A stretch of 64,000 nt of DNA, taken from DASQPA01 sp963757335 (GTDB taxonomy: Bacteria; Acidobacteriota; Thermoanaerobaculia; Multivoradales; UBA5704). The stretch is from assembly GCA_963757335.1 (NCBI GenBank), contig CAVWRJ010000001.1, positions 1-64,000 on the forward strand, in the 5' to 3' direction. The translations under genes were made by a program, and so were the position numbers. Each line of letters begins with the position of its first letter. The stretch's first letter is position 1. The notes below the pieces were generated by a model. It was given only the letters and a program-made list of their open reading frames with translations, had not been told where the DNA came from and searched no databases. This document shows, in pieces, positions 39,370 through 47,580 of the stretch.

Positions 39370-39483
39370 CGGCGCGGTGGAGCGATGGAAGCGGGGCGAT
39401 CTCCGGTCTCCTGGACGGCATCCAGACCGGGCTCTTCCAGCCTCGCCCTATGCAGGATCGAGGCCGCGACTCAACCTCTGTAG

Positions 39484-39999
39484 ATGTACGGATGGCCCCA
39501 AGCTGTCATACTCCCGCCCATGCCCGAAGGGTTCCATGTCGATTGGAAGCCGATCCTCGCTCTTTTGGGGATCGTCGCGGTGGTCTCGGTCACTCTGGCG
39601 GCCCTCCTCTTCGCGGCGGTCCACCGCCGGCTGCGGCAGATCCGGGTGCCGGCCGGAGCCGATTTCTTCTCGACCGTCCGCGCTGTCCCCCTGGGGCTGG
39701 TGGTGGGGATCGACCTTCTCGACCTCGGTCTCGAAACCTTCTCGGCGCCCCTCATCTGGTTCATCCTCAACCGTTACAAGCTGCAGGCGCTCCGCAACGT
39801 TGCGACCGTGGAGGCCCTGATCCCCCTCTCCGGCCCCATCCCGACGCTCACCATCGCCTGGTTCGCCGCCCGGCTCTTCAAGCTCGGCCGGCCCTACGAT
39901 CCGAACATCCTGGAGGCCGAGCGGGTCGGCCCGAACGAATACGTGGCCCGGCCGCCCCTGCCGCAGAAGTCGCCGAAATCGGATACTGGGTCATTTTGA
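39484..39999 (+). CDS. Small membrane protein of unknown function
   Basis: 171 residues from ATG 39484, or 159 from ATG 39520. One clear N-terminal helix (ILALLGIVAVVSVTLAALLF), then a positively charged stretch (HRRLRQIRVPAGADFF) and two hydrophobic regions (LGLVVGIDLLDLGLETFSA and LIPLSGPIPTLTIAWFAARL). The end is hydrophilic. It has the look of a conserved acidobacterial or deltaproteobacterial membrane protein, but I do not know a function. It is a single gene, divergent from the lipoprotein gene. Confidence 0.65.
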   Translation: MYGWPQAVILPPMPEGFHVDWKPILALLGIVAVVSVTLAALLFAAVHRRLRQIRVPAGADFFSTVRAVPLGLVVGIDLLDLGLETFSAPLIWFILNRYKLQALRNVATVEALIPLSGPIPTLTIAWFAARLFKLGRPYDPNILEAERVGPNEYVARPPLPQKSPKSDTGSF

Positions 40000-40085
40000 A
40001 CCTGCGGGCGGTCTCCTTCGGGCGCTCCGCGCAGCCAGTCGCCCGTCCTCGGATTCAAACGGACCCAGTACCCGAAGTCGCCTTA
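39975..40085. repeat. Imperfect inverted repeat, REP/MITE-like
   Basis: The + strand carries ATACTGGGTCATTTTGAACC with CTGCGGGCG shortly after. About 70 bases on, the reverse complement of the following DNA reads TACTGGGTCCGTTTGAATCC with GAGGACGGGCG. The ~35-bp arms match imperfectly around a GC-rich centre (GGGCGCTCCGCGCAGCC). It overlaps the end of the small membrane protein gene. It looks like a dispersed palindromic repeat, which only a genome-wide search could confirm. Confidence 0.5.
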
Positions 40086-40178
40086 GGGTCTCCCGGCGGG
40101 ACCTGTTAGACTAGCCCTTTGTGCCACGATCTATGTGCACTGGCAACCGACGGAGAGTTGGTAAGGAGCGGTAAGTAG

Positions 40179-40373
40179 ATGGCAGGAAGATCCAACAGTA
40201 CCTTCGAGAAACGTAAGAAAGAGTTGGCCCGTAAAGAGAAGCAGAAACAGAAGGCGGAGAAGCGGGAGCAGCGCGAGCGCGAGCGTCTCGAGCGGCCCCC
40301 GGGCGCCGAGGGCGAGGACCCGGACATCGCGGGGATCGTGCCGGGACCGCAACCGCTCCAGGAGGAGATCTAG
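40179..40373 (+). CDS. Small highly charged conserved protein
   Basis: 64 residues: SNSTFEKRKKELARKEKQKQ, then AEKREQRERERLERPPG and an end EDPDIAGIVPGPQP. It is a lysine/arginine/glutamate-rich helix with a short acidic tail. I recall very similar short proteins in Acidobacteriota and Deltaproteobacteria without known function. RNA or ribosome binding is possible from the charge, but that is a guess. GGAG-like spacing before ATG 40179 (GGAGCGGTAAGTAG) supports translation. Confidence 0.6.
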   Translation: MAGRSNSTFEKRKKELARKEKQKQKAEKREQRERERLERPPGAEGEDPDIAGIVPGPQPLQEEI

Positions 40374-40437
40374 AGCAGCAACCGGCGATGCCGGAGAATG
40401 CCGGCGGATGTTAGAGGGTGCCGAGCGGGACGGTGCT

Positions 40438-41361
40438 TCAGGGCTGGGCGGTCTTGACGGGCTCTGCAACCGAGGCGAGGGCGGCGGCCTTCGCCTCGAC
40501 CAGCGCCTGTCGGGCCGGAGCCGGCTTGCTGTCCGGACGGGCCGCGCACCGCGACTGCGACGACGCGAACATCGCACCCCTCGAATTGGCATAGGCAAAG
40601 ACGAAGCTCCCGCCCTTGACCGCATCGATCACCGGCCGCGCCTCTTCGAGCGGCAGCGCCGGGCAGCCCCAGCTCCGGCCCAGCCGGCCATGCTCGCGAG
40701 CGTGCTGGTTGCTGACGTACCATGCCCCGTGCATGACGATGTTGCGCTCCTCCGCCTGATCGTTCACCCCGGGATCGAGCCCGCGGAGGCGGAGCGAGTA
40801 GCCGTTCCCCCCCTCGTAGGTGCCCGCGGTCAGGAAGAGGCCGAGGCTCGTCTGCCGGCTGTCCATGGTGTTCGAGAACTGAGTGGCGAAGTTGTCGCCG
40901 CTCCCCGCCCCGTGCGCCACGAGCTCATGGAAGAGCACCTTCCCCCGCTTCAAGTCGAGCACCCAGAGCCGCGGCTCGGTCGACGGCCGGGAATAGTCGA
41001 TGACGGTCAGCAGGTCGCGCCGGCCGGAGATACCGCGGGCCCGGGCACAGGCGACGGCGTCGAGCGCCGCCCGGAGGACTTTCGGAGCCAGCCCGGCCGG
41101 GCTGCCGCTGAAGGTCGCCGGTTCCACCGCAGTCTCCTCCGCCGCGGGATCCGCGAAAGCCGGAACGGGCAGGGGGGAGAGCGTGGCGGCCGGAGGGAGA
41201 GTCGGGAGGGGAGCGATGTCCGCGGCCTGAGAGGTTGGCACCGGAGCTGCAGTAAGCTTGGGCAGATCGGCGCGGTTAACACAGGAGGCCGCGGTGACCA
41301 GGGCCAGGAGGGTGGTGGGGAGCAGGAGTCTTCTGGCCAAGGTGGGCTTACTGTCCGTCAT
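40438..41361 (-). CDS. L,D-transpeptidase-like lipoprotein (YkuD_2 family)
   Basis: 307 residues. A lipoprotein signal ends in LVTAASC. A Pro/Ala-rich linker leads to the catalytic domain: DLLTVIDYSRPSTEPRLWVL, then FHELVAHGAGSGDNFATQFS and the active-site block IVMHGAWYVSNQH plus GRSWGCPALPLEEA, with catalytic Cys in SWGCPAL and upstream His. This is the murein L,D-transpeptidase catalytic-like (PF13645) type, which acts on peptidoglycan stem peptides in the periplasm. It is divergent from the DUF3224 gene, with ~240 bases between that hold both promoters. Confidence 0.85.
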   Translation of the reverse strand: MTDSKPTLARRLLLPTTLLALVTAASCVNRADLPKLTAAPVPTSQAADIAPLPTLPPAATLSPLPVPAFADPAAEETAVEPATFSGSPAGLAPKVLRAALDAVACARARGISGRRDLLTVIDYSRPSTEPRLWVLDLKRGKVLFHELVAHGAGSGDNFATQFSNTMDSRQTSLGLFLTAGTYEGGNGYSLRLRGLDPGVNDQAEERNIVMHGAWYVSNQHAREHGRLGRSWGCPALPLEEARPVIDAVKGGSFVFAYANSRGAMFASSQSRCAARPDSKPAPARQALVEAKAAALASVAEPVKTAQP

Positions 41362-41600
41362 CCGCTACGACCTCCAGGATGTCGTTTGATGTCTGTCCTG
41401 CCCCCGTAGGGTCAGGCTCGCCGGGGTGTTTGTCTCTCCAACTCTACAACCCCTCCCCGGGGATCGGAATTCCGATTCAGACGTGTAAGTATGCCACAAC
41501 TGCGGGCCGTAATGTCCCAGAGTTCTTCCCCATCTTACAAGCAGGATCCTCATGACGCCCTGAAGAGAGCATCCGCGTCACCCTTCAGAAGGAGATCCTC

Positions 41601-41990
41601 GTGACCATGCATGCAAGCGGACCGTTCGACGTCAAGTTGGAGCCTCAGACGGGCGACCCCACAGTGGCCCGGATGTCGATCGACAAGCAGTTCCATGGCG
41701 ATCTCGAAGCGACGAGCCAGGGGCAGATGCTGGCGATCAGCTCGGAGGTCAAAGGCTCTGCCGGGTACGTCGCAATGGAGCGGGTCACCGGAACGCTGCA
41801 GGGCCGAACCGGCACCTTCGCGCTCCAGCACAGCGGCACCATGACCCGCGGGGTCCCAGAGCTCCTCATCACGGTCGTGCCCGATTCCGGCACCGGTCAG
41901 CTCGTGGGCCTCGCCGGCAAGATGACGATCAACATCGTCGACGGCAAGCACTCGTATGAGCTCGAGTACTCGTTCGTCGAGAGGCCGTAG
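41601..41990 (+). CDS. DUF3224-family protein
   Basis: 129 residues. GTG 41601 is preferred, because AAGGAG lies six bases upstream; ATG 41607 would be too far. DUF3224 landmarks: SIDKQFHGDLEATSQGQML, then GYVAMERVTGTLQGRTGTFA and LQHSGTMTRGVPELLITVVP. The fold is an eight-stranded barrel like allene oxide cyclase relatives; no biochemical role is known. It is cytoplasmic and convergent with the PIN toxin gene (4 bases between the stop codons). Confidence 0.9.
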   Translation: MTMHASGPFDVKLEPQTGDPTVARMSIDKQFHGDLEATSQGQMLAISSEVKGSAGYVAMERVTGTLQGRTGTFALQHSGTMTRGVPELLITVVPDSGTGQLVGLAGKMTINIVDGKHSYELEYSFVERP

Positions 41991-41993
41991 AGG

Positions 41994-42410
41994 TCAGAGC
42001 GTATGGATCCACACTTCCGGGTGGGACGCCGCGAGGCGCTCTAGATCGTCGCGGTCCCCGGTCAGGACATGGGCCCCTCCCGCCTCCACGGCGTGAGCCA
42101 GGACTAAAGCATCCATGGTTTCGGCCGAACGGGCGGCTCCCAGCAGTTGCCCGGCGATGCGACCGTGGACCTCGCGCGCTTCCGCCACCGAGCCGACCGC
42201 CTTCAACACACGGTTGACGGGAGCGTCGCGCGGTCCGCCGCGGACCGTCTCGGCCAGGACCACCACGGGGATCTCGACTTGTGCCTGGAGCTCCAGGGCT
42301 CTGGCCACAAAAGCACGCGCTCTCGCATCTCCCCGGGCCAGAGCAATGACCGCTCCGGAATCGAGAATCAGGCGCTGCGGCGCTGGGTGGCCCTTCCGGG
42401 TGCCGGCCAT
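41994..42410 (-). CDS. vapC: VapC-type PIN-domain toxin
   Basis: 138 residues. PIN-domain acidic residues appear at LILDSGAVIALARG (first Asp), ETVRGGPRDAP (Glu), ETMDALVLAHAVEAG (Asp) and VLTGDRDDLERLA (last Asp), the set that binds Mg for ribonuclease activity. The start overlaps the end of the antitoxin gene by ~43 bases, an ordinary TA arrangement with coupled translation. Target RNA unknown. Confidence 0.88.
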   Translation of the reverse strand: MAGTRKGHPAPQRLILDSGAVIALARGDARARAFVARALELQAQVEIPVVVLAETVRGGPRDAPVNRVLKAVGSVAEAREVHGRIAGQLLGAARSAETMDALVLAHAVEAGGAHVLTGDRDDLERLAASHPEVWIHTL

Positions 42411-42616
42411 TCTTGACGAACTTCCTCGACTACCTGCGGCTCGATCGGCCCATTCTCCTGCTCGAGCTCCGCCAGCAGGGCGGCGAGGCGATCGTGCTGC
42501 AACTGTTGGCGTAAAGCGCGGTTTACGTAGCTCGAAAGCCCTCGGGAGCCGACGGCCGCGCGAGCTTCGGTGAGGAGCTCCTCTTCCAGGGTGAGGGAGA
42601 CTTTCTCTGTATGCAT
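42368..42616 (-). CDS. vapB: VapB-like antitoxin (ribbon-helix-helix)
   Basis: 82 residues from ATG 42616. The N-terminus (EKVSLTLEEELLTEARAAVG, then RGLSSYVNRALRQQL) fits a ribbon-helix-helix DNA-binding antitoxin. The remainder (LAALLAELEQENGPIEPQVV) would wrap the toxin. It precedes and overlaps vapC. Its own dimer likely represses the promoter in the 120-base gap after ftsZ. The pair stands just downstream of the dcw cluster, which is oriented the same way. Confidence 0.82.
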   Translation of the reverse strand: MHTEKVSLTLEEELLTEARAAVGSRGLSSYVNRALRQQLQHDRLAALLAELEQENGPIEPQVVEEVRQEWPAPGRATQRRSA

Positions 42617-42737
42617 GGCACCAATCCTACAACAAGTAGGATAGAGCCGCGAGCAGCCGAGATCGGGCCAGGCGGACCCCAGGCGGGACCCGCGGAATTC
42701 CGACGAATCGAGACCACCTCCTGAGGCGGCCGCCGGC

Positions 42738-44018
42738 CTAGTCCATCTGCTTGCGCAACACGGTCGGGATGTCGTAGTCGTCGACGTTCGACCAGTTGGG
42801 CCCGAAGCCATTCGGATCCTCGCCCCTGGCGTGCGCGATCACCTTCCGGTAGAACGGCACGTCCACCTGCTGGGGCTTCTCCGCCTCTTCCCGCTCGCGA
42901 TCCCGGTCCCGGTCTCTCTCGCGCTCACGCTCGGCGGCGGGCGCGGCGGCCAGGGGTTGCGGGGTCATCACCGGACGGCTCAAGGACGCTATGGGCGACT
43001 GCGCCCGCGAGCGTTCGCCCGAGGCGTAGTCGAAGCCGGTGGCGATGACCGTCACCTTCATCGCGTCTTCCATCGTCGGGTCGATCACCATGCCGGAGAT
43101 GATGTTGGCGTCCGGGTCGACCGCGTCGGCGATGATCCGGGCCGCCTCGGCGACCTCGTGGAGGGTCAGGTCGTGGCCGCCGGAGATGTTGATGAGGACG
43201 CCGCGGGCGCCCTGAATCGAGGTCTCTTCCAGGAGCGGCGAGGAGATCGCCCGCTGGGCCGCTTCGAGCGCCCGGTGCTCGCCCTTGGCGACGCCGGTGC
43301 CCATCAAGGCCATGCCCATGCCGGTCATGATCGTCCGCACGTCGGCGAAGTCGACGTTGATCTCGCCGGGGACGGTGATCAGGTCGCTGATCCCCTGGAC
43401 CGCCTGGCGAAGCACGTCGTCGGCGATGCGGAAGGCCTCGTGGAGGGGCGTGCCGCGCTCGACGAAGTTGAGGAGCCGCTCGTTGGGGATGGTGATCAGG
43501 GTGTCGACCGCCCCGCGGAGCTCCTCGACGCCGCGCTCGGCCAATTGCAGCCGGCGGCGCCCCTCGAAGCCGAACGGTTTGGTGACCACCGCCACCACGA
43601 GAGCGCCGATCTCGGCGGCGAGCGAGGCGATGATCGGTGCCGCGCCCGTCCCTGTGCCGCCGCCCAAGCCGGCGGTCAGGAAGACCATGTCGGCACCTTC
43701 CAGCATCTCCAGGATGTGCTCGGTGTCCTCGAGAGCCGACTTCCTCCCCACTTCCGGGTCCGCCCCGGCGCCCAGGCCCTTGGTCAACAGGTTGCCGAGC
43801 TGGAGCTTGAGCGGCGCCCGGCACTTGCGGAGCGCCTGGAGGTCGGTGTTCGCGGCGATGAACTCGATGCCGCGGAGCTGCGAGTCGATCATCCGGTTGA
43901 CGGCGTTGCCGCCGCCCCCCCCGACCCCGATCACCTTGATCCGAGCGGGTATCCCATCCGTCTCTTCCAAGGGCATCAGAGCCTCCTTAAGAGCGTCGTG
44001 GTCGTCGAACAGAATCAT
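42738..44018 (-). CDS. ftsZ: Cell division protein FtsZ
   Basis: 426 residues from ATG 44018 (GGGGG-type Shine-Dalgarno nearby). Tubulin-like GTPase that forms the Z ring. Motifs: KVIGVGGGGGNAVNRMI, the GTP loop LTAGLGGGTGTGAAP, and the T7 loop region NVDFADVRTIM. The C-terminal linker has an unusual alternating arginine/acidic tract (ERERERDRDRDREREEAE), ending with the conserved FtsA/ZipA-binding peptide DYDIPTVLRKQMD. Last gene of the dcw cluster; ftsA stops 46 bases upstream. Confidence 0.97.
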   Translation of the reverse strand: MILFDDHDALKEALMPLEETDGIPARIKVIGVGGGGGNAVNRMIDSQLRGIEFIAANTDLQALRKCRAPLKLQLGNLLTKGLGAGADPEVGRKSALEDTEHILEMLEGADMVFLTAGLGGGTGTGAAPIIASLAAEIGALVVAVVTKPFGFEGRRRLQLAERGVEELRGAVDTLITIPNERLLNFVERGTPLHEAFRIADDVLRQAVQGISDLITVPGEINVDFADVRTIMTGMGMALMGTGVAKGEHRALEAAQRAISSPLLEETSIQGARGVLINISGGHDLTLHEVAEAARIIADAVDPDANIISGMVIDPTMEDAMKVTVIATGFDYASGERSRAQSPIASLSRPVMTPQPLAAAPAAERERERDRDRDREREEAEKPQQVDVPFYRKVIAHARGEDPNGFGPNWSNVDDYDIPTVLRKQMD

Positions 44019-44064
44019 CGTGAAACCCCCTTTGTATACTACCGTTTCTTCGAGCTCGTGACCC

Positions 44065-45303
44065 CTAGAGGAGGTCCGCAAACATGCCGCGCAGACTCCC
44101 CACCATCCCACGTACGCTCCAGCCCTGCTTCTTCTGCACCTTGCCCTGGCTCTCCTCGGCGGTCCGGGCGTAGAGCAGGAGGCCCGAGGCGGTCGACCAG
44201 GTCGGGCTGCTGATGACGTCGACCAACCCGCCGAGGCCGCGCGGCAGCCCGTAGCGCACCCCGGCGTCGAAGGTCTGCTCCGAGAGCTCCAGGAGGCCGT
44301 CGAGCTGGGCACCGCCGCCGGTCAAGACGATTCCGGCCCGCAAGCTGTCCTCGCTGGCGTGCTTGAAAAGGTCCTCTCGAATCATACTGAAGAGTTCCTC
44401 CGCCCGGGGCTGGAGGATCTCACAGAGCTCCTTTCTGGGCACCACCCGCGAGGAGCCGCCGGCCACGGTCGGCACCGAGATCCCCTCGTCGTCGGTGACC
44501 ATGCTCGGCAGGCAGCAGCCCTGCTTGATCTTGATCTTCTCGGCCTCGCCGAACGGGGTGCGGAGCACCATCGCGAGATCGTTGGTGAAGTGGCCGGCGC
44601 CGATCGGCGCCACGGCGCTGTACTGGATCTCGCCGTCGGCGAAAAGGGCGTACTCGGTGGTGCCGGCACCGACGTCGATCAAGAGGCAGCCGAGCTCGCG
44701 CTCGTCCGGGGTGAGCACGGCCTCGGCCGTCGCGAGCGGCTCGAAGACCATCTCGACGACCTCGATGCCGGCCCGGTTGACGCAGGTCAGGAGAGTCTTC
44801 GAGCGGGTGGTGTTGCCGGTCACCAGGTGGACCATGACCTCCAACCGGCTCCCCAGCATGCCGAGCGGATCGCCGATCCCCCCCTGCTCGTCGACGACGA
44901 ACTCCTGGGGGATGGCATGGAGGATCTCGCGGTCGGAGGGGAGGGCCGCGGATTTCGCCGCATCGAGCACCCGCTGGATGTCCTGGCGGGTGATCTCCCG
45001 GTCCTTCCTCGACACCGAGACCATGCCGCGCGAGTTGACGCTCCTGATGTCAGCCCCAGCGACGCCGACGTAGGCGCGGGAGATCTCGACCCCGGCCATT
45101 ACCTCGGCCTCCTCGCTCGCCTGCTTCAAGGCGTCGACGGTGGCCTCGACGTTGACGATGTTGCCCTTGCGCGTGCCGCGGTTGGGGGCTAAGCCCTTGC
45201 CGACGACTTCGAGCCCACCCTTGTCGTCGCGCTGGCCGATCAGCACCCCCACCTTGGAGGATCCGATGTCAATCCCTACGAAATACGGTTCTGGCTTCGG
45301 CAT
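44065..45303 (-). CDS. ftsA: Cell division protein FtsA
   Basis: 412 residues. Actin-like ATPase that ties FtsZ to the membrane. Phosphate 1 motif FVGIDIGSSKVGVLIG, phosphate 2 CLLIDVGAGTTEYALF, and adenosine motif GIVLTGGGAQLDGLLEL. The 1C domain lies between. The end (MVGSLRGMFADLL) is an amphipathic membrane-targeting helix. The start codon is one base from the ftsQ stop, so the two are coupled. Confidence 0.96.
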   Translation of the reverse strand: MPKPEPYFVGIDIGSSKVGVLIGQRDDKGGLEVVGKGLAPNRGTRKGNIVNVEATVDALKQASEEAEVMAGVEISRAYVGVAGADIRSVNSRGMVSVSRKDREITRQDIQRVLDAAKSAALPSDREILHAIPQEFVVDEQGGIGDPLGMLGSRLEVMVHLVTGNTTRSKTLLTCVNRAGIEVVEMVFEPLATAEAVLTPDERELGCLLIDVGAGTTEYALFADGEIQYSAVAPIGAGHFTNDLAMVLRTPFGEAEKIKIKQGCCLPSMVTDDEGISVPTVAGGSSRVVPRKELCEILQPRAEELFSMIREDLFKHASEDSLRAGIVLTGGGAQLDGLLELSEQTFDAGVRYGLPRGLGGLVDVISSPTWSTASGLLLYARTAEESQGKVQKKQGWSVRGMVGSLRGMFADLL

Positions 45304-45304
45304 G

Positions 45305-46189
45305 TCAGCCTGCTCCCCCGTTGGTAAAAGGTTTTTGTGCGGTAGCCGCAGGTTGTACCGCTGGTTGGATCGCTGGTTGGATAATGATCCGGCGCGGGAA
45401 GCGCAGGTCGACCGATTGAAGGGCGGTGTACCGGCGCCCCAGCTCGGGCAGGAGCGCCTCGAAGCGATGCACTTTCGAGACCAGGTCGAGGCTCCGCAAG
45501 AGGAGCGGGAAGGGCAGGTCCCGGAGGTGCAGGCGGAGGTCCTCGTCGCCCAGAACGTCCACCCGGACGAGGGACGAAGCCCAGTCCGGATTGGCCTTTC
45601 GAAGCTCGGCCGCCGCTCCCAGCGCCTTCGCCATCGCCTCGGGCGGGCGCGCCGCGGCGCCCGCTAAATCGATCACCAGAAAGCCCTCCCGGTTGTCGCC
45701 CGGAACGACCGGGGCGATCGAATGACCGAAGGCGTCCGCCCAGGTGACGGTGCCGCCGGGACCGGCGAGGAGGGCGACCGGCCGGCGCTCGCGGATCGAG
45801 ACCCGCACCCGGTCGGGCAGAATCTTCTCGATCTCGACGCTCTCGATCCACGGCTGGCTGGCGAGAAGCGCCTCGACCCGGGCGAGCGGCAGCCGTACCA
45901 GGTTCTCCCCCCGGAGCGGGGCGAGCGACCGCCGCACCTGCTCGGCCGGCACCCGGTGGGTGCCCTCGACCGCCAGCTCGTGGAGGCAGAAGCGGGACGA
46001 GGTGAGCACCCAGGCGACGAGGCCGCTGGGGAGGGCGATGAGCGCGAGCGCCGTGGTGAGCGGCCGGGCGAGGGCGAGCCACAAGCTGCGCTTCCTCCGC
46101 CGCGGCGGCGCCTGGCGGCGCTTGAAGTCGAGCACCCGCCCGCCGGTGCCGGTGCCGGCGAGCGCCGCGGACTCGAAACCGCCGCTCAT
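45305..46189 (-). CDS. ftsQ: Cell division protein FtsQ
   Basis: 294 residues. A basic cytoplasmic N-terminus (DFKRRQAPPRRRKRS), one transmembrane helix (LTTALALIALPSGLVAWVL), a POTRA domain (HELAVEGTHRVPAEQVRRSL, then IESVEIEKILPDRVRVSIRE) and the FtsQ beta domain. It recruits later division proteins in the periplasm. The start overlaps the murC stop by four bases (ATGA). The C-terminus has Gln/Pro/Ala repeats (IQPAIQPAVQPAATAQ). Confidence 0.93.
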   Translation of the reverse strand: MSGGFESAALAGTGTGGRVLDFKRRQAPPRRRKRSLWLALARPLTTALALIALPSGLVAWVLTSSRFCLHELAVEGTHRVPAEQVRRSLAPLRGENLVRLPLARVEALLASQPWIESVEIEKILPDRVRVSIRERRPVALLAGPGGTVTWADAFGHSIAPVVPGDNREGFLVIDLAGAAARPPEAMAKALGAAAELRKANPDWASSLVRVDVLGDEDLRLHLRDLPFPLLLRSLDLVSKVHRFEALLPELGRRYTALQSVDLRFPRRIIIQPAIQPAVQPAATAQKPFTNGGAG

Positions 46190-47580
46190 GCGTCCTCCCT
46201 GCCGACCAGCTGGCGGGCCAGCCGGTAGATGTCGCCAGCGCCCAAGGTCATGACGACGTCCCCCGGGGCCACCCCTTCGGCGAGGAGGGCCGAGGCCTCG
46301 CGCCAGTCGGGGCAGTAGTGGACGTTCTTGTGACCGCTCCGTAGCGCCGCCTCGACCACCAGCTCGCCCGTCACCCCGGGGACCGGCGCCTCGCGCGAGG
46401 CGTAGACGTCGGTGACCACGGCGCGGTCGGCGAGGAGGAGCGAGCGGCCGAAGCCCTCGGCCTGGTCCTGGGTGCGCGAGTAGAGGTGGGGCTGGAAGAC
46501 GACGTGGAGCCGCCCCTTGGGGAAGGCCTGGCGGGCGGCGTCGAGGGTTGCCGTCACCTCGGTCGGGTGGTGGGCGTAGTCGTCGACTACCGCCGCCCCC
46601 CGCCACTCGCCCACCTGCTCGAAGCGGCGGTGGACCCCCTCGAAGGCGGCGAGGCCGCTCGCGATGTCGTCGAAGCCGAGGCGGAGCGAGAGCCCCACCC
46701 CCACGGCGGCTAAGGCGTTCAAGATGTTGTGCCGGCCGGGAAGGGGGAGCTCCAGCCGGCCGAGGAGGGCGCCGCGCAGGCGGACCCCGAAGGCGCTCTT
46801 GCCGCCCAGCGCCTCGATGTCGACCGCCGCCAGATCCGCCTGGGGCGAGAAGCCGTAAGTCACCAGCCGGCGCTCGGAGAGCCGGGGGAGGATCTGCTGG
46901 ATGTTGGGGTCCTCCAGGCAGACGATCAGCCGGCCGAAGAAGGGCACCCGGTTGGCGAAGGTGACGAAGGCGTCGCGGATCTCGTCCAAGTCTCTGTAGG
47001 TATCCAGGTGATCGCGGTCGATGTTGGTGATCACCGCCACCACCGGCGACAGGCGGAGGAAGCTCCTGTCGAACTCGTCTGCCTCGGCGACCAGGTAGTT
47101 GCTCTCGCCCAGCCGAGCGCCGGTGCCGAGCAGGCGCAGGCGGCCGCCGACGATGACCGTGGGGTCGAGGCCCGCCTGGGTCAGCATGGTGCCGACGAGC
47201 GAGGTGGTGGTGGTCTTCCCGTGAGTGCCGGCGACGGCGATGCCGTACTTCAAACGCATCAGCTCGGCCAGCATCTCGGCCCGGCGGACGACGGGGATGC
47301 CCCGGAAGCGCGCCGCCTGGACCTCCGGGTTGCCGTCCGCCACCGCCGAGGAGATCACCACCAGGTCGACCCCTTTCAAATGATCCCCGGTGTGCCCCTG
47401 GTGAATGGTGGCGCCCATCTTCTGGAGATGCTGGGTCGCCTCGCCGAGCGCCTGGTCGCAGCCGCTGACGAGAAGCTCGCGCTCGTCGGTCAGGAGGATC
47501 TCGGCGATGCCGCTCATGCCGGCGCCGCCGATCCCCACGAAATGGATGTGCGAGAGGTCGGCGAAGGGGTTGAAGCTCAT
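46186..47580 (-). CDS. murC: UDP-N-acetylmuramate-L-alanine ligase MurC
   Basis: 464 residues. Adds L-alanine to UDP-MurNAc using ATP. The N-terminal Rossmann motif is HFVGIGGAGMSGIAEILL; the ATP loop is VAGTHGKTTTTSLVG; the Mur-ligase motifs ITNIDRDHLDTY, PGRHNILNALAA and DDYAHHPTEV are all present. Start ATG 47580 overlaps the murG stop (ATGA). Contrary to many clusters, murB and ddl do not follow; ftsQ does. Confidence 0.97.
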   Translation of the reverse strand: MSFNPFADLSHIHFVGIGGAGMSGIAEILLTDERELLVSGCDQALGEATQHLQKMGATIHQGHTGDHLKGVDLVVISSAVADGNPEVQAARFRGIPVVRRAEMLAELMRLKYGIAVAGTHGKTTTTSLVGTMLTQAGLDPTVIVGGRLRLLGTGARLGESNYLVAEADEFDRSFLRLSPVVAVITNIDRDHLDTYRDLDEIRDAFVTFANRVPFFGRLIVCLEDPNIQQILPRLSERRLVTYGFSPQADLAAVDIEALGGKSAFGVRLRGALLGRLELPLPGRHNILNALAAVGVGLSLRLGFDDIASGLAAFEGVHRRFEQVGEWRGAAVVDDYAHHPTEVTATLDAARQAFPKGRLHVVFQPHLYSRTQDQAEGFGRSLLLADRAVVTDVYASREAPVPGVTGELVVEAALRSGHKNVHYCPDWREASALLAEGVAPGDVVMTLGAGDIYRLARQLVGREDA

